Source of the DNA: Myxococcales bacterium
Lineage (GTDB): Bacteria; Myxococcota_A; Polyangia; Haliangiales; Haliangiaceae
Assembly: GCA_028287115.1 (NCBI GenBank)
Contig: JAQBQF010000002.1
Span: 1-53,157, forward strand
Length of the DNA: 53,157 bases
Direction of reading: 5' to 3'
The translations under genes and the position numbers were made by a program. The notes below the pieces were generated by a model. The model had not been told where the DNA came from, did no database searches, and saw only the letters and a program-made list of their open reading frames with translations. Within the stretch, counting starts at the first letter, position 1; each line of letters begins with the position of its first letter. This document shows, piece after piece, positions 38,738-47,192 of the stretch.

Positions 38738-41700
38738 ATGCCGATCCGTTCGAGCCTGTGGTTCTCGCGCTTCACGACCAGCTTGTTTGCCCTCGGAGCC
38801 ACATGCTCCGGAACGCCGCCGCCGCAGTCGACGACGCCCGCCGAAGTCGTCGCGGTTCCGCTGACGGCGGCGACCGTCTCGATCGCGTCCTCGGGAACGG
38901 TGCGCGACGAGATCGTGCCGCCGTGGTCGTTGACCGCGTCCGATGGCAGTGGGCTCCTGCTCACCAAGGTCGAGGCGAAGGCCGTGTTCGAAGGCCCACT
39001 CGCCTTCACCGAGCTGCATCTCTACTTCCACAATCCCGAGGATCGGCGGCGCGAGGGCACGTTCCAGATCACCCTGCCGCAAAACGCTGCAGTTTCGCGG
39101 TTCGCGATGGAGAACGACGGCAAGTTCATGGAGGCCGAGGTCGTCGAGAAGATGATCGCGCGCCGCGCCTATGACGACTTTCTGCATCGCCGGCAAGATC
39201 CTGCGCTGCTCGAGAAGGCCGCGGGCAATCAGTTCACGGCGAAGGTGTTCCCGATCCCGGCGAAGGCGGACAAGCACATCGTGATCAGCTACAGCCAGGA
39301 GCTGCCGGGCGCGCAATACATGTTGCCGCTGCGCGGGCTGCCGAAGATCGAGCACGTCCAGGTCAGCCTCGGCGTGACGGGCGCCGACGGCAAGCACACC
39401 GAGCAGCGCCTCGACGAACGCAACTGGCAGCCCGACCGCGACTTCACCTCGAGCGTGACCACGAGCGCAGCCGCATTGGCCGCGGGCAACGTCGTCGCGG
39501 CGCAGGTCACCGTGTTCGATGGCGCCGTCATCGCCGAGGCCCCGAAGGGCGTGACGCTGCTCGTCGATACCAGCGCGTCGCGTGCGCTCGGTTACGCGAG
39601 CTACGTCGCATCGGTGCGGACGCTCGTGACGGATCTGCGCACGCGCTATGGCGACGCGCTCCCGGTGCAGGTCGTCGCGTTCGATCAGGATACGGAGCTG
39701 CTGTTCACGGGCCGAGTCGCGGACTTTGGTGACGCCGCGGTCAAGAAGCTCCTCGAGCGCGGCGCCGCGGGTGCTTCGGATCTCGGACAAGCGTTCGCGT
39801 CGATTTCGCATCAGTCGCCCGAGGCGCGCGTCGTGGTCGTCACCGATGGCGTGATCACGGCGGGCTCGGAAGGCGCGGCGCTTGCGGCGAAGATCGCCGA
39901 GCTCAAGGCTGTGAGCGTCGATCGTCTCGATGTCGTGCTCGCAGGCGGCTTGCGCGACGAGAAAGCTGCGACCGCGCTCGTTCGCGCAGGTTTGCCGCAT
40001 ACCGGCGCCGTGCTCGATCTCGACACGGGTGTCGACCAAGTCGCGCAGGCGATTGGCGAGCCGGTCTCGGTCGATCTCGCCGTCGAGGTTCCCGGCGCGT
40101 CGTGGGTGTATCCGCGCACGATCACGAGTGCGCGCCCGGGCACGCATGCGATGATCTACGCGAAGCTCGCCCAACCGAAGCAGACGCTCGAAATCTCGAT
40201 CGCGGGACACCAGCACACGATCGCGACGCTGTCGGGCACGCAGCCGCTCGTGGAGCGAGCCGTGGCCGCCGCGGAGATCGAGGATCTCGAAGCGAAGCTC
40301 GCGAATGCCAAGCCGGACGAACGCGCAGCATTGCGTACGCAGATCGCGCATAAGTCAGTCGCATCGCGCGTCGTGTCGAGCGAGACCTCGATGCTCGTCC
40401 TCGAGTCCGATGCAGACTACGCGCGCTACGGCATCAACCGTACGTCGCTAGCCGATGTGCTCGTCGTCGGCGCGAACGGCATCGAGCGTCTGCATCGCAA
40501 GATGGAGCTCGCCCAACCGATGCCGGTGACGATCGCTTCACCGCAAACGCGCGAGAAAGCGAAGAAGACGGGGTTCAAAGACGATGCCGTTGCGTTGTCG
40601 ACGGGTCACGGTGGCAAGGGCCGAATCGACGACGGCGACATCGAAAAACAAGCGGATGAAGGTGGCGAACCCGACAAGGCGATGGAAGCCAAGCCGGAAG
40701 CCAAGGCCGACGTCTCGACCGAATCGTTCGACAGGCGATCCGCTCGCGACATGGGGCCAGGTGCCGCGGCGGGCAGCAGCGCTACCGCGATGCGACCACC
40801 GACCTCGCAGACCCAGCCACCACCGCCGCCGCCGCGTCCGGAACCTGCGCCTGCACGGCCGATGTCTCCTCGAGCAGTCGCGCCGGCCGATCAGTCACGG
40901 AGCCGCGTCGCTGGAGACAACTCGGGCGAAGCACTCGAGCAGCGTGATCACAACCAGAGCACCGAAGCATGGCCGCCGAAGGACGCGCCCGTGGCGCTCA
41001 CCGGCGATCTCGCCGCGATCGAACAAGCGATCGCTCATCACGACATCGACGGCGCGCTCGGCAAGGCGCGTGATTGGCATGCGCGCGCACCCGGCGATGT
41101 GCTCGCGCTGATCGGGCTCGGCGACGCGCTCGAGGCCAAGGGCAGTACCGCTACGGCCGCGCGCGTCTACGGCTCGATCATCGATCTGTTCCCGGGGCGC
41201 GCCGACATGCGCCGGTTCGCCGGCGAGCGCCTCGAACGCGTCGGCACGCATCAGGCTCGACTCGGTGGTGGAACGCGCTCGCTCGTGATCGATACCTATC
41301 GCCGCGCCGTCGAGGATCGCCCCGACCACGTCACCGGACATCGCTTGCTCGCCTATGCGCTGCTACGTCAGGGCGATTACGCCGAAGCGTTCGCGGCGAT
41401 CATCGCGGGTCTCGATCAGCCGTATCCGTCCGACCGGTTTGCCGGTGCAGATCGCGTCCTCGGCGAGGATGCCGGCATGATCGGCGCCGCGTATGCCGCG
41501 CACGTTCCCGGCAAGCGCGGCGAGATCGAGATCGCACTCGCGCGTCACGGCGGCATCAAGCTGCCGACCACGCCGTCGACACGCTTCATCCTGTACTGGG
41601 AGACCGATGCGAACGACGTCGACTTCCACATCCAGGATGCGCACGGCGGTCACGCGTACTACGCGAGCAAGGCGCTGCCGTCGGGCGGCGAGCTGTACGC

Positions 41701-41926
41701 GGACATCACGACCGGATACGGACCGGAGTGCTTCACGATCCAAGGCCAGCCGCACGCGGGCCCGTATCGGTTGTCGATCAACTACTACTCGCAGGGCCCG
41801 ATGGGTTTCGGCATGGGTCTCCTGCAGGTGCAACGCTTCGACGGCAAAGGCAACATCTCGATCGAAGATCGCCCCTACGAGATCATGAACGACCACGCGT
41901 TCGTCGAGCTCGGAACGATCCAGTAA
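38738..41926 (+). CDS. VIT/VWA-domain protein with TPR and DUF2135-like C-terminus
   Basis: A 1062-residue exported protein. The N-terminus looks like a signal (SLWFSRFTTSLFALGATC). A VIT domain (about 60-190; FTELHLYFHNPEDRRREGTF, FMEAEVVEKMIARRAYDDFL) is followed by a VWA domain with MIDAS D277-T-S279-A-S281. Then come a linker rich in Pro/Lys/Glu (about 610-745), TPR-like helices (about 750-920), and a C-terminal domain (from about 945; WETDANDVDFHIQDAHGGHA, GYGPECFTIQG) resembling DUF2135/YfaP. VIT/VWA proteins resemble inter-alpha-trypsin inhibitor heavy chains and bind metal-dependent partners. The role here is unknown, likely envelope assembly or adhesion. Confidence 0.88.
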   Translation: MPIRSSLWFSRFTTSLFALGATCSGTPPPQSTTPAEVVAVPLTAATVSIASSGTVRDEIVPPWSLTASDGSGLLLTKVEAKAVFEGPLAFTELHLYFHNPEDRRREGTFQITLPQNAAVSRFAMENDGKFMEAEVVEKMIARRAYDDFLHRRQDPALLEKAAGNQFTAKVFPIPAKADKHIVISYSQELPGAQYMLPLRGLPKIEHVQVSLGVTGADGKHTEQRLDERNWQPDRDFTSSVTTSAAALAAGNVVAAQVTVFDGAVIAEAPKGVTLLVDTSASRALGYASYVASVRTLVTDLRTRYGDALPVQVVAFDQDTELLFTGRVADFGDAAVKKLLERGAAGASDLGQAFASISHQSPEARVVVVTDGVITAGSEGAALAAKIAELKAVSVDRLDVVLAGGLRDEKAATALVRAGLPHTGAVLDLDTGVDQVAQAIGEPVSVDLAVEVPGASWVYPRTITSARPGTHAMIYAKLAQPKQTLEISIAGHQHTIATLSGTQPLVERAVAAAEIEDLEAKLANAKPDERAALRTQIAHKSVASRVVSSETSMLVLESDADYARYGINRTSLADVLVVGANGIERLHRKMELAQPMPVTIASPQTREKAKKTGFKDDAVALSTGHGGKGRIDDGDIEKQADEGGEPDKAMEAKPEAKADVSTESFDRRSARDMGPGAAAGSSATAMRPPTSQTQPPPPPPRPEPAPARPMSPRAVAPADQSRSRVAGDNSGEALEQRDHNQSTEAWPPKDAPVALTGDLAAIEQAIAHHDIDGALGKARDWHARAPGDVLALIGLGDALEAKGSTATAARVYGSIIDLFPGRADMRRFAGERLERVGTHQARLGGGTRSLVIDTYRRAVEDRPDHVTGHRLLAYALLRQGDYAEAFAAIIAGLDQPYPSDRFAGADRVLGEDAGMIGAAYAAHVPGKRGEIEIALARHGGIKLPTTPSTRFILYWETDANDVDFHIQDAHGGHAYYASKALPSGGELYADITTGYGPECFTIQGQPHAGPYRLSINYYSQGPMGFGMGLLQVQRFDGKGNISIEDRPYEIMNDHAFVELGTIQ

Positions 41927-41929
41927 GCG

Positions 41930-42532
41930 TTACGACCAGCCGACCCAGAAGTAGACCAGCGCGTGATAACCGCGATCGCGGCTGGCCGACTCGAGCGCCG
42001 CGGAGACCTTCGCGCGGTCCTTGGCGCCGCCTTGGACGCCCGGCCACGGATCGATCATCACGAGGTCGTCGGTGCTGTTCGGATCGAGCTTGTCCATCGT
42101 GAGGCCGATCGCGTGCGCGACCGCGTCATCGGGAATGTCGCCACCGGCCGCGTTGGGCTCGGGATGCAGCTTCCTGAAGTTGGTCGGGATCATCGCGCCG
42201 CGATAGCCGCGGCCTTGCTTGACCCAGTCGAGGATCGCGGCGGTCGGTGTCGAGACGCGGCGGCACTGTAGCCGGTAGCCGAGCTCGTGCAGCGAGCTGA
42301 CGCGGCCGTTGAACCAGCGCTGGACCTTCTCGATCGTGCCGCCTTCGCGCGACGTGTTGAGCTCGTGAAAGATCAGCTCCTGGATGCCCGGCGCGTAGGC
42401 GCCCGCACGATAGGCGATCCGTCGCAGCAAGTAGGCGGTCGCGGCTCCGCAGCACGCCGTGGGCGTATGGAACACGGGGACCACGAAGTGGAGGTCCTCC
42501 GGCCGCTGCATCACTACATCATCGCGAGACAC
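41930..42532 (-). CDS. C39/papain-like protein, possible cysteine peptidase
   Basis: A 200-residue protein; GTG ending at 42532 is taken because GGAG lies 6 bases before it. A longer frame to 42580 is possible. The order CC (27-28, in PTACCGAATAYLL), H140 (DDAVAHAIGLT) and D161 (LVMIDPWPG) is that of C39-type papain-like peptidases (QxxxxxCG.. / H / DP). No signal peptide, no substrate known. It is divergent from tetR, and 3 bases separate it from the convergent VIT/VWA gene. The family call is by motif only; the second Cys and lack of the conserved Gln make activity uncertain. Confidence 0.6.
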   Translation of the reverse strand: MSRDDVVMQRPEDLHFVVPVFHTPTACCGAATAYLLRRIAYRAGAYAPGIQELIFHELNTSREGGTIEKVQRWFNGRVSSLHELGYRLQCRRVSTPTAAILDWVKQGRGYRGAMIPTNFRKLHPEPNAAGGDIPDDAVAHAIGLTMDKLDPNSTDDLVMIDPWPGVQGGAKDRAKVSAALESASRDRGYHALVYFWVGWS

Positions 42533-42662
42533 GACTAGCTCCACGGTCGTCGGCTCGCAGCGTACACGACCGGCACACACACGTGGGCGCGTGGCCGCTT
42601 TTCTCGGACAACCTTCACCTTACTCATACGCGGCAGCAGCCGCACGGCTTCCCCATCGTACG

Positions 42663-42691
42663 TTGACAGTGTGTCAGCTTTCGAGTATTGA
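42663..42691 (+). promoter_or_regulatory. tetR promoter
   Basis: A consensus -35 TTGACA (42663-42668) and -10 TATTGA (42686-42691) stand 17 bases apart. Transcription would start near 42698, only about 8 bases before the ATG at 42706, so the message is nearly leaderless. Confidence 0.6.
42664..42676. promoter_or_regulatory. Operator 1, TGACA-N3-TGTCA
   Basis: A perfect palindromic half-site pair TGACA/TGTCA with spacer GTG, overlapping the -35 element. It is repeated 25 bases downstream. This is the usual size and place for a TetR-family autorepressor site. Confidence 0.65.
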
Positions 42692-42701
42692 CACCTTGTC
42701 A
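42689..42701. promoter_or_regulatory. Operator 2, TGACA-N3-TGTCA
   Basis: Second copy of the palindrome with spacer CCT, overlapping the -10 and the likely start of transcription, 4 bases before the tetR ATG. The shared core is TTGACA-N3-TGTCAG in both copies. Confidence 0.65.
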
Positions 42702-42705
42702 GGTT

Positions 42706-43317
42706 ATGCCACGTCGTCCCGATCTCGCCCGCCGCGCGGAGCTCGCGCGCGCCGCCTTCGAGGTCCTGCGCGCCCGCGGCATGCAGACGACCATGCGCGA
42801 GCTCGCCGAGGCGCTCGGCGTCAAGCGGCCGACGCTCTACTTCTACTTCCCCGATTTCGGCGCGGTGTTCGAGACCGTGCTCGATCAGACGTATCAGACC
42901 CTGGCCGAGCTGGTCGTCACGCGTGTCGCCAAGCTCGAGCATCCGCTCGATCGGCTCCGCGAGGTGGTCGATGCGACGATCGCGTTCCATCGCGAACGCC
43001 CCGAGCTGATCGGCGGCCTGTTTCAGTTGTGGGCAGTCGGCGGTCGCGACTTCGCCTCCGTGCTCGATCGCGAGCGACGGATCGTGGTCGCGGCGCGCGA
43101 TGCGCTGGTCGCGGATCTGCGCGGTGGGATCGCGCGGAAGCAAGTGCTGCCATGCGATCCGGAGCGCGTCGTCGATCTCGTGCTGGCGGTCGTCGATGGC
43201 GTGCTCGTGCATCACGTCCTCGGCATCGCGCGGCCGGATGGCGTGCTCGAAGAGCTGGCGGCGCGTGTGATCGAACCGCTGCGGCCCAAACGCAAACGAT
43301 CGAGGAAACGACCATGA
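42706..43317 (+). CDS. TetR/AcrR-family transcription regulator
   Basis: A 203-residue DNA-binding repressor. The start at ATG 42706 (MPRRPDLARRAELARAAFEVL) fits the HTH; an upstream ATG would fall inside the promoter. The HTH is TTMRELAEALGVKRPTLYFYFPDFGAVFE, and the C-terminal ligand domain has LVLAVVDGVLVHHVLGIARP. Its gene starts behind two palindromic operators, so it probably represses itself. The stop overlaps the start of the next gene (ATGA), so the regulator and the hydrolase are made together. Confidence 0.9.
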   Translation: MPRRPDLARRAELARAAFEVLRARGMQTTMRELAEALGVKRPTLYFYFPDFGAVFETVLDQTYQTLAELVVTRVAKLEHPLDRLREVVDATIAFHRERPELIGGLFQLWAVGGRDFASVLDRERRIVVAARDALVADLRGGIARKQVLPCDPERVVDLVLAVVDGVLVHHVLGIARPDGVLEELAARVIEPLRPKRKRSRKRP

Positions 43318-45011
43318 CGCAACCGAAACCTCTGTGGATGGCACGTCTCGTCGGGACGCAGGCCGAAATGGGCGCCCAGCATGGCCGCCTCGCCGCGCGA
43401 GAAGCGGCGGCGCTACTCGCGTTCTACAAGACGATGCCCGAGCGCACGCTCGCCGGCGACATGCGTGGCATCGCCGGTCTCGCAGGACGCACGGCGGTGC
43501 GCGGCCTCGCGACGGCCTGGCAAGCGCGGCTCCTTCGCGATCGTCCCGCGGACTTCGCCGAGCGCTCGCGTGCCTTCGTCGATGCGGTCGCCGCGGCCGG
43601 CGAGCTCGGCTCGAAGCGCGATGGACTGCTTGCACTCGCGACGATGGACTCGATGCAGAACTGCGTCTCGCTCGTCGCCCGCGCGCGCCTCGGTCCGTTC
43701 ACGCACGCGATCGCCGGGCGCGCGGCAGCGGCCGCCGTGCCCGCGTGTTCGACCGTGATCGCCTGGGGCGACGCCACCGAAAGCGGCGAGCTGCTCTTCG
43801 CGCGCAACTTCGATTTTCCGGGCGTCGGCGTCTGGGATGCCGCGCCGGCATTCGTCGTGTGCAAACCGGATCACGGTCAGAGCTACGGGTTCTTCGCGAC
43901 GCGCGGTGCCGACACGCCGGTCGTGACGGTCGTCAACGAAGCCGGGCTCGTCCTCGCGCCGCACACCCGATGGCATCGCGACGTCACGTTCGGCGGCACG
44001 ATGATCGTCGATCTCGTGCATTCGATCGCGCGGCGGGCGGAGACGCTCGACGATGCCGTCCGGATCGCGCGCGAGCTCAAGGCCTCGTCGAGCTGGGGCA
44101 TCGCCATCGGTTCGGCGCGCGAGAAGTCCGCGCTCGTGCTCGAGCTTGCCGGTCCTCACGTCGATGTCGTGCGCGCGCACGGCTCGTATCTCGTGTGTGC
44201 GAATCGCTATCGCTCGCCGTCGCTGCAGGCGGGAGAGTTCGCGGCCTCCGCGGCATGGTCGATCCATTCGGACCGGCGCGAGCAGCGTCTGCGCGGCCTC
44301 GTCGAGGCGCGGACCGCACCACTCACCGCCCGCACGCTCGCGGGATTTCTCGGCGATCGCCGGGACGTCGCCGCACCGCAGCTGTCGCGTCATCTCGGTG
44401 CGATCGTCGCGCAATCGGCGAACGTGCATTGCGCCGTGATCGCACCAGCTTCGCGGTCCGCATGGGTCGGCGTCGATCGCGCGCCGTGTTGCGAGGGTAC
44501 GTGGGCCGAGCTGCGCTGGAGCTGGGCAGGGCCGGCCGGCGCATGGCACCTCGGTGAATCCGCGGGCTCCGGCTTCGACGCGACCACACGCGATGACTTC
44601 GCCGCGCCTCATGATGCCGCGACGCTGCACGTTCACGATGCAGCGCGCGCGTACGAAGGTGCACACGATGTCGCCGCCGCGCGCATCGCGATCGAACGTG
44701 CTGTCGCGATCGCGCCGGAGGATCCGTCGCTGCGGATCACCGCGGCGTGGCTCGCACTCGAGGAAGGCGCCGCGGATCGCGCGATCGCGCATGTCCACGC
44801 GGGGCTCGCAGCGGAGACCGAGGCGTATCGCCGCGGCCAGCTGTTGCTGTGGGGATCTCGTGCAGCGCAGCGTCTCGATCCGGCTCTAGCGCGCCGCTGG
44901 TCCGACGAGCTCTCGCGCCTCTCGGGCGACGGCGTCGACGAGCTGAAGGCCGCGCGCGGGCCTTGGCGACGACGTCCACACGTCAATTTGATGATGTCCG
45001 ACGCGTACTGA
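43314..45011 (+). CDS. C45-family Ntn-hydrolase (acyltransferase-like) with helical C-terminus
   Basis: A 565-residue protein. N-terminal helices contain VGTQAEMGAQHGRLA. Then a Cys nucleophile begins the Ntn core: C145 in ACSTVIAWGDATESGELLFARNFDF, the hallmark of the C45 acyl-CoA:6-APA acyltransferase/choloylglycine-like group, followed by VVTVVNEAGLVLAPHTRW and EKSALVLELAG. A C-terminal TPR-like part (about 455-545) has RIAIERAVAIAPEDPSLRITAAWLALEEG. No signal peptide is seen. Such enzymes cleave or form amide bonds of acyl-amino acids or lactams. Coupled to tetR by a 4-base overlap; ligand unknown. Confidence 0.8.
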   Translation: MTQPKPLWMARLVGTQAEMGAQHGRLAAREAAALLAFYKTMPERTLAGDMRGIAGLAGRTAVRGLATAWQARLLRDRPADFAERSRAFVDAVAAAGELGSKRDGLLALATMDSMQNCVSLVARARLGPFTHAIAGRAAAAAVPACSTVIAWGDATESGELLFARNFDFPGVGVWDAAPAFVVCKPDHGQSYGFFATRGADTPVVTVVNEAGLVLAPHTRWHRDVTFGGTMIVDLVHSIARRAETLDDAVRIARELKASSSWGIAIGSAREKSALVLELAGPHVDVVRAHGSYLVCANRYRSPSLQAGEFAASAAWSIHSDRREQRLRGLVEARTAPLTARTLAGFLGDRRDVAAPQLSRHLGAIVAQSANVHCAVIAPASRSAWVGVDRAPCCEGTWAELRWSWAGPAGAWHLGESAGSGFDATTRDDFAAPHDAATLHVHDAARAYEGAHDVAAARIAIERAVAIAPEDPSLRITAAWLALEEGAADRAIAHVHAGLAAETEAYRRGQLLLWGSRAAQRLDPALARRWSDELSRLSGDGVDELKAARGPWRRRPHVNLMMSDAY

Positions 45012-45092
45012 GGCCTTCCCTCGTCGACGCGGTTGATTCCGGTCAGGCACCCCCGTACGATCGAAGCACGCGTTTACGCGCGTGAGGGAACC

Positions 45093-45521
45093 ATGGATCT
45101 CATCACTCCGCTCTTACTCATTGTCGGCGGTATCTTGGCCATCTCGAGCCTGATCATCTCGAAGAAGCCCGATGCCAAGGCGATGATCGACAAGCTGACC
45201 CCGTATCAAGCGTTCATCGGGGTCGCGATGCTCGCGTGCGGCATCTGGTGGATCCTCAAATGGATTTCTCTGCTGGCGGACTTCAATCGGCTGAAGCCGC
45301 TGTTCCTGGTCTCGCTGTGGGGTGTCATCGCGTGCTCGATCCTGCTTGGTTTCTTGTTCGGAATGCCGCAAATCGCGAAGTGGATCCCTGGGGATTCCAC
45401 TGCCGAAACAAAGGCGAACGAGTTCGCCAAGAAGGTGGCGCCGTATCAGGTCATCCTGGGCTTGATCGGCCTCGCCTGCGCGCTCGTCTATCTGTTGTAT
45501 CGATTCACGATTCTGCGCTAA
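45093..45521 (+). CDS. Four-helix membrane protein with internal duplication
   Basis: A 142-residue protein starting at ATG 45093 (GAGGGAACC before it). Four hydrophobic helices (about 3-22, 38-60, 66-90, 118-140). The second and fourth helices are preceded by matching stretches, KLTPYQAFIGVAMLACGIWW and KVAPYQVILGLIGLACALVY, so the protein arose by duplication of a two-helix unit. Family unknown. It ends 4 bases before the convergent aldo/keto reductase. Confidence 0.75.
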   Translation: MDLITPLLLIVGGILAISSLIISKKPDAKAMIDKLTPYQAFIGVAMLACGIWWILKWISLLADFNRLKPLFLVSLWGVIACSILLGFLFGMPQIAKWIPGDSTAETKANEFAKKVAPYQVILGLIGLACALVYLLYRFTILR

Positions 45522-45525
45522 CGCG

Positions 45526-46512
45526 TCACCGCGCACCGTAGTTGTGCGCGGAGCTCTCTTCGTTGCGGTCGGTGGCGGGTGGTGGGGCGGGTGACAGCGC
45601 GCTGATCTTCGCGCGCGTCGCTTCATCGAGCTCGACGGAGATCGCCGCGAGGGTCGGCGCGAGCTGCTCGAGATTTCGGCCGCCGACGAGCACGGACGTC
45701 ACCGACGGATGCGAAGCCACCCACGCGACCGCGAGCGTCGCCGGTGCGATGGCGAGCTCCGCCGCGAGTGCGGTGAACTGCTGGGCGATCTCGTAGTTCG
45801 TAGGGTCGCCGTAGCGCACCGTGTACATCTTCGTATCGAGGAGCCGACCGCGCGGCGGCTGCACGCCGACGCCGTACTTGCCGGTCAGCAGGCCGCCGCC
45901 CGTCGGGCTGTATGCGACGACGCCGATCCCGAGCGAGTGCGCCATCGGCAGGATCTCGATCTCCGCCGTGCGCTTGACGAGGTTGTACATCGGCTGGATC
46001 GCGACCACGGGTGCCAAGTGCTCCGCACGCGCGACGCCGAGCGCCTGCGCGACCTGCCACGCGGCGAAGTTCGAGCATGCGGGGTAGAGGATCTTGCCGG
46101 CACGGACCAGATCCTCGAGGGCGCGCAGCGTTTCGTCGAGCGCGGTCGCGTCATCGAACCGATGCAAGTAGTAGAGGTCGATCCGATCGGTCTGAAGTCG
46201 ACGCAGGCTGGCCTCGACCGCGCGCACGAGGTGATAGCGCGACGCGCCTCGTGCGTTGGGCCCCTTTCCCATCGGGAAGTAGCCCTTCGTCGCGAGCACG
46301 AGCTCGTCGCGCTCGCTGCCGATCAGGCGTCCGACGATCTCCTCGGAGCGTCCCTCGTTGTAGACGTCCGCGGTGTCGACGAAGTTGACGCCGGCATCGC
46401 GCGCCGCTCGCCAGATCTGCGCGGCCGCGGCCTCGTCCGCCTCGCCCCCGAAAGCCATCGCACCGAGTGCGACGCGGGAGACCTTGACCCCGGTGCGACC
46501 GAGGACCTTCAT
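45526..46512 (-). CDS. Aldo/keto reductase
   Basis: A 328-residue NADPH-dependent oxidoreductase with a TIM barrel. ATG at 46512 (MKVLGRTGVKVSRVALGAMAFGG) is preferred over a longer upstream frame. The catalytic tetrad is visible: Asp and Tyr in FVDTADVYNEGRSEEIVG, Lys in ATKGYFP, His in YYLHRFD. SNFAAWQ and the C-terminal SVLVGGRNLEQL bind the cofactor. It is of the YhdN/potassium-channel-beta-like type. Its start overlaps the TerB-like stop by one base, so the two share an operon. Confidence 0.92.
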   Translation of the reverse strand: MKVLGRTGVKVSRVALGAMAFGGEADEAAAAQIWRAARDAGVNFVDTADVYNEGRSEEIVGRLIGSERDELVLATKGYFPMGKGPNARGASRYHLVRAVEASLRRLQTDRIDLYYLHRFDDATALDETLRALEDLVRAGKILYPACSNFAAWQVAQALGVARAEHLAPVVAIQPMYNLVKRTAEIEILPMAHSLGIGVVAYSPTGGGLLTGKYGVGVQPPRGRLLDTKMYTVRYGDPTNYEIAQQFTALAAELAIAPATLAVAWVASHPSVTSVLVGGRNLEQLAPTLAAISVELDEATRAKISALSPAPPPATDRNEESSAHNYGAR

Positions 46513-47078
46513 CAGTGCTTGAAGGCAGCTTCGATACGCTGCAGGACTTTTTCTTCGGACGCGGAGACTTTTCCGAATCCGAGGATGCCGCCTGCTGCGG
46601 CCGCGACCATCTTCGCGAAGCCGACGATCTGATTCTTCAGGAGCCGCTTCTGCTCGTCGTTGAGCTGTGACGCGAGGGCCTTGATGTACGCCTCCCACGC
46701 CTGGAACAGCTCGTCGGCGGGCTGGCGCTTGAGCCACGACTGCAGGAGCTCGTACCCATCGGTGCCCTGTTCGAGCCCTTTGCCGTGAGCGCCCTGCAAG
46801 ATCGCCGTGCGCTCGTTGTCCTGGATCGTTCCATCCGCCCAGGCGACCTGGATCAGCGGCACCAGCGAGAGCGCCGCGATCGTGTTCGCGCGCAGACCGA
46901 GCCCGACGAGCTTGTCGAGCACGGCCTCGTCGGACATGCCCGAGACCTTGCGCAGCTCGTCCTTGCTGCGTTGCGAATCGAGCTTGGACTTCATCGCCGA
47001 GAGCTTGTCCTTGTTCTCTTTGTCGTAGAACTGATTCTCGAGCGCTCGACCACGCTCTTCGAGGGTGACTTCACTCAC
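46512..47078 (-). CDS. TerB-like protein
   Basis: A 188-residue protein. An N-terminal charged helical region (ERGRALENQFYDKENKDKLSAMK) is followed by a TerB-like helical core with VPLIQVAWADGTIQDNERTAIL, which matches the ADGxxxxxE metal-binding motif of TerB/tellurite-resistance and DjlA-type domains. A Gly/Ala-rich segment near 160-170 (MVAAAAGGILGFGKVS) may touch membranes. Role unknown; coupled to the aldo/keto reductase (TGATG). Confidence 0.75.
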   Translation of the reverse strand: MSEVTLEERGRALENQFYDKENKDKLSAMKSKLDSQRSKDELRKVSGMSDEAVLDKLVGLGLRANTIAALSLVPLIQVAWADGTIQDNERTAILQGAHGKGLEQGTDGYELLQSWLKRQPADELFQAWEAYIKALASQLNDEQKRLLKNQIVGFAKMVAAAAGGILGFGKVSASEEKVLQRIEAAFKH

Positions 47079-47192
47079 GGCGGGCTCCTTGTTAGAGGTC
47101 GCGACCTTACCAAAGTTAAGCCTTCCCTTCGGCTCTTCGGGTGCTCAGTTTCCGCTTGCTGGCGCCCCGGCTGGTGGGTTACGCCCCTGGCC

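Noticed and set aside
46513..46737. N-terminal extension of the aldo/keto reductase
   Set aside because: It would run antiparallel in frame through the TerB-like gene; the family start MKVLGRTG is at 46512.
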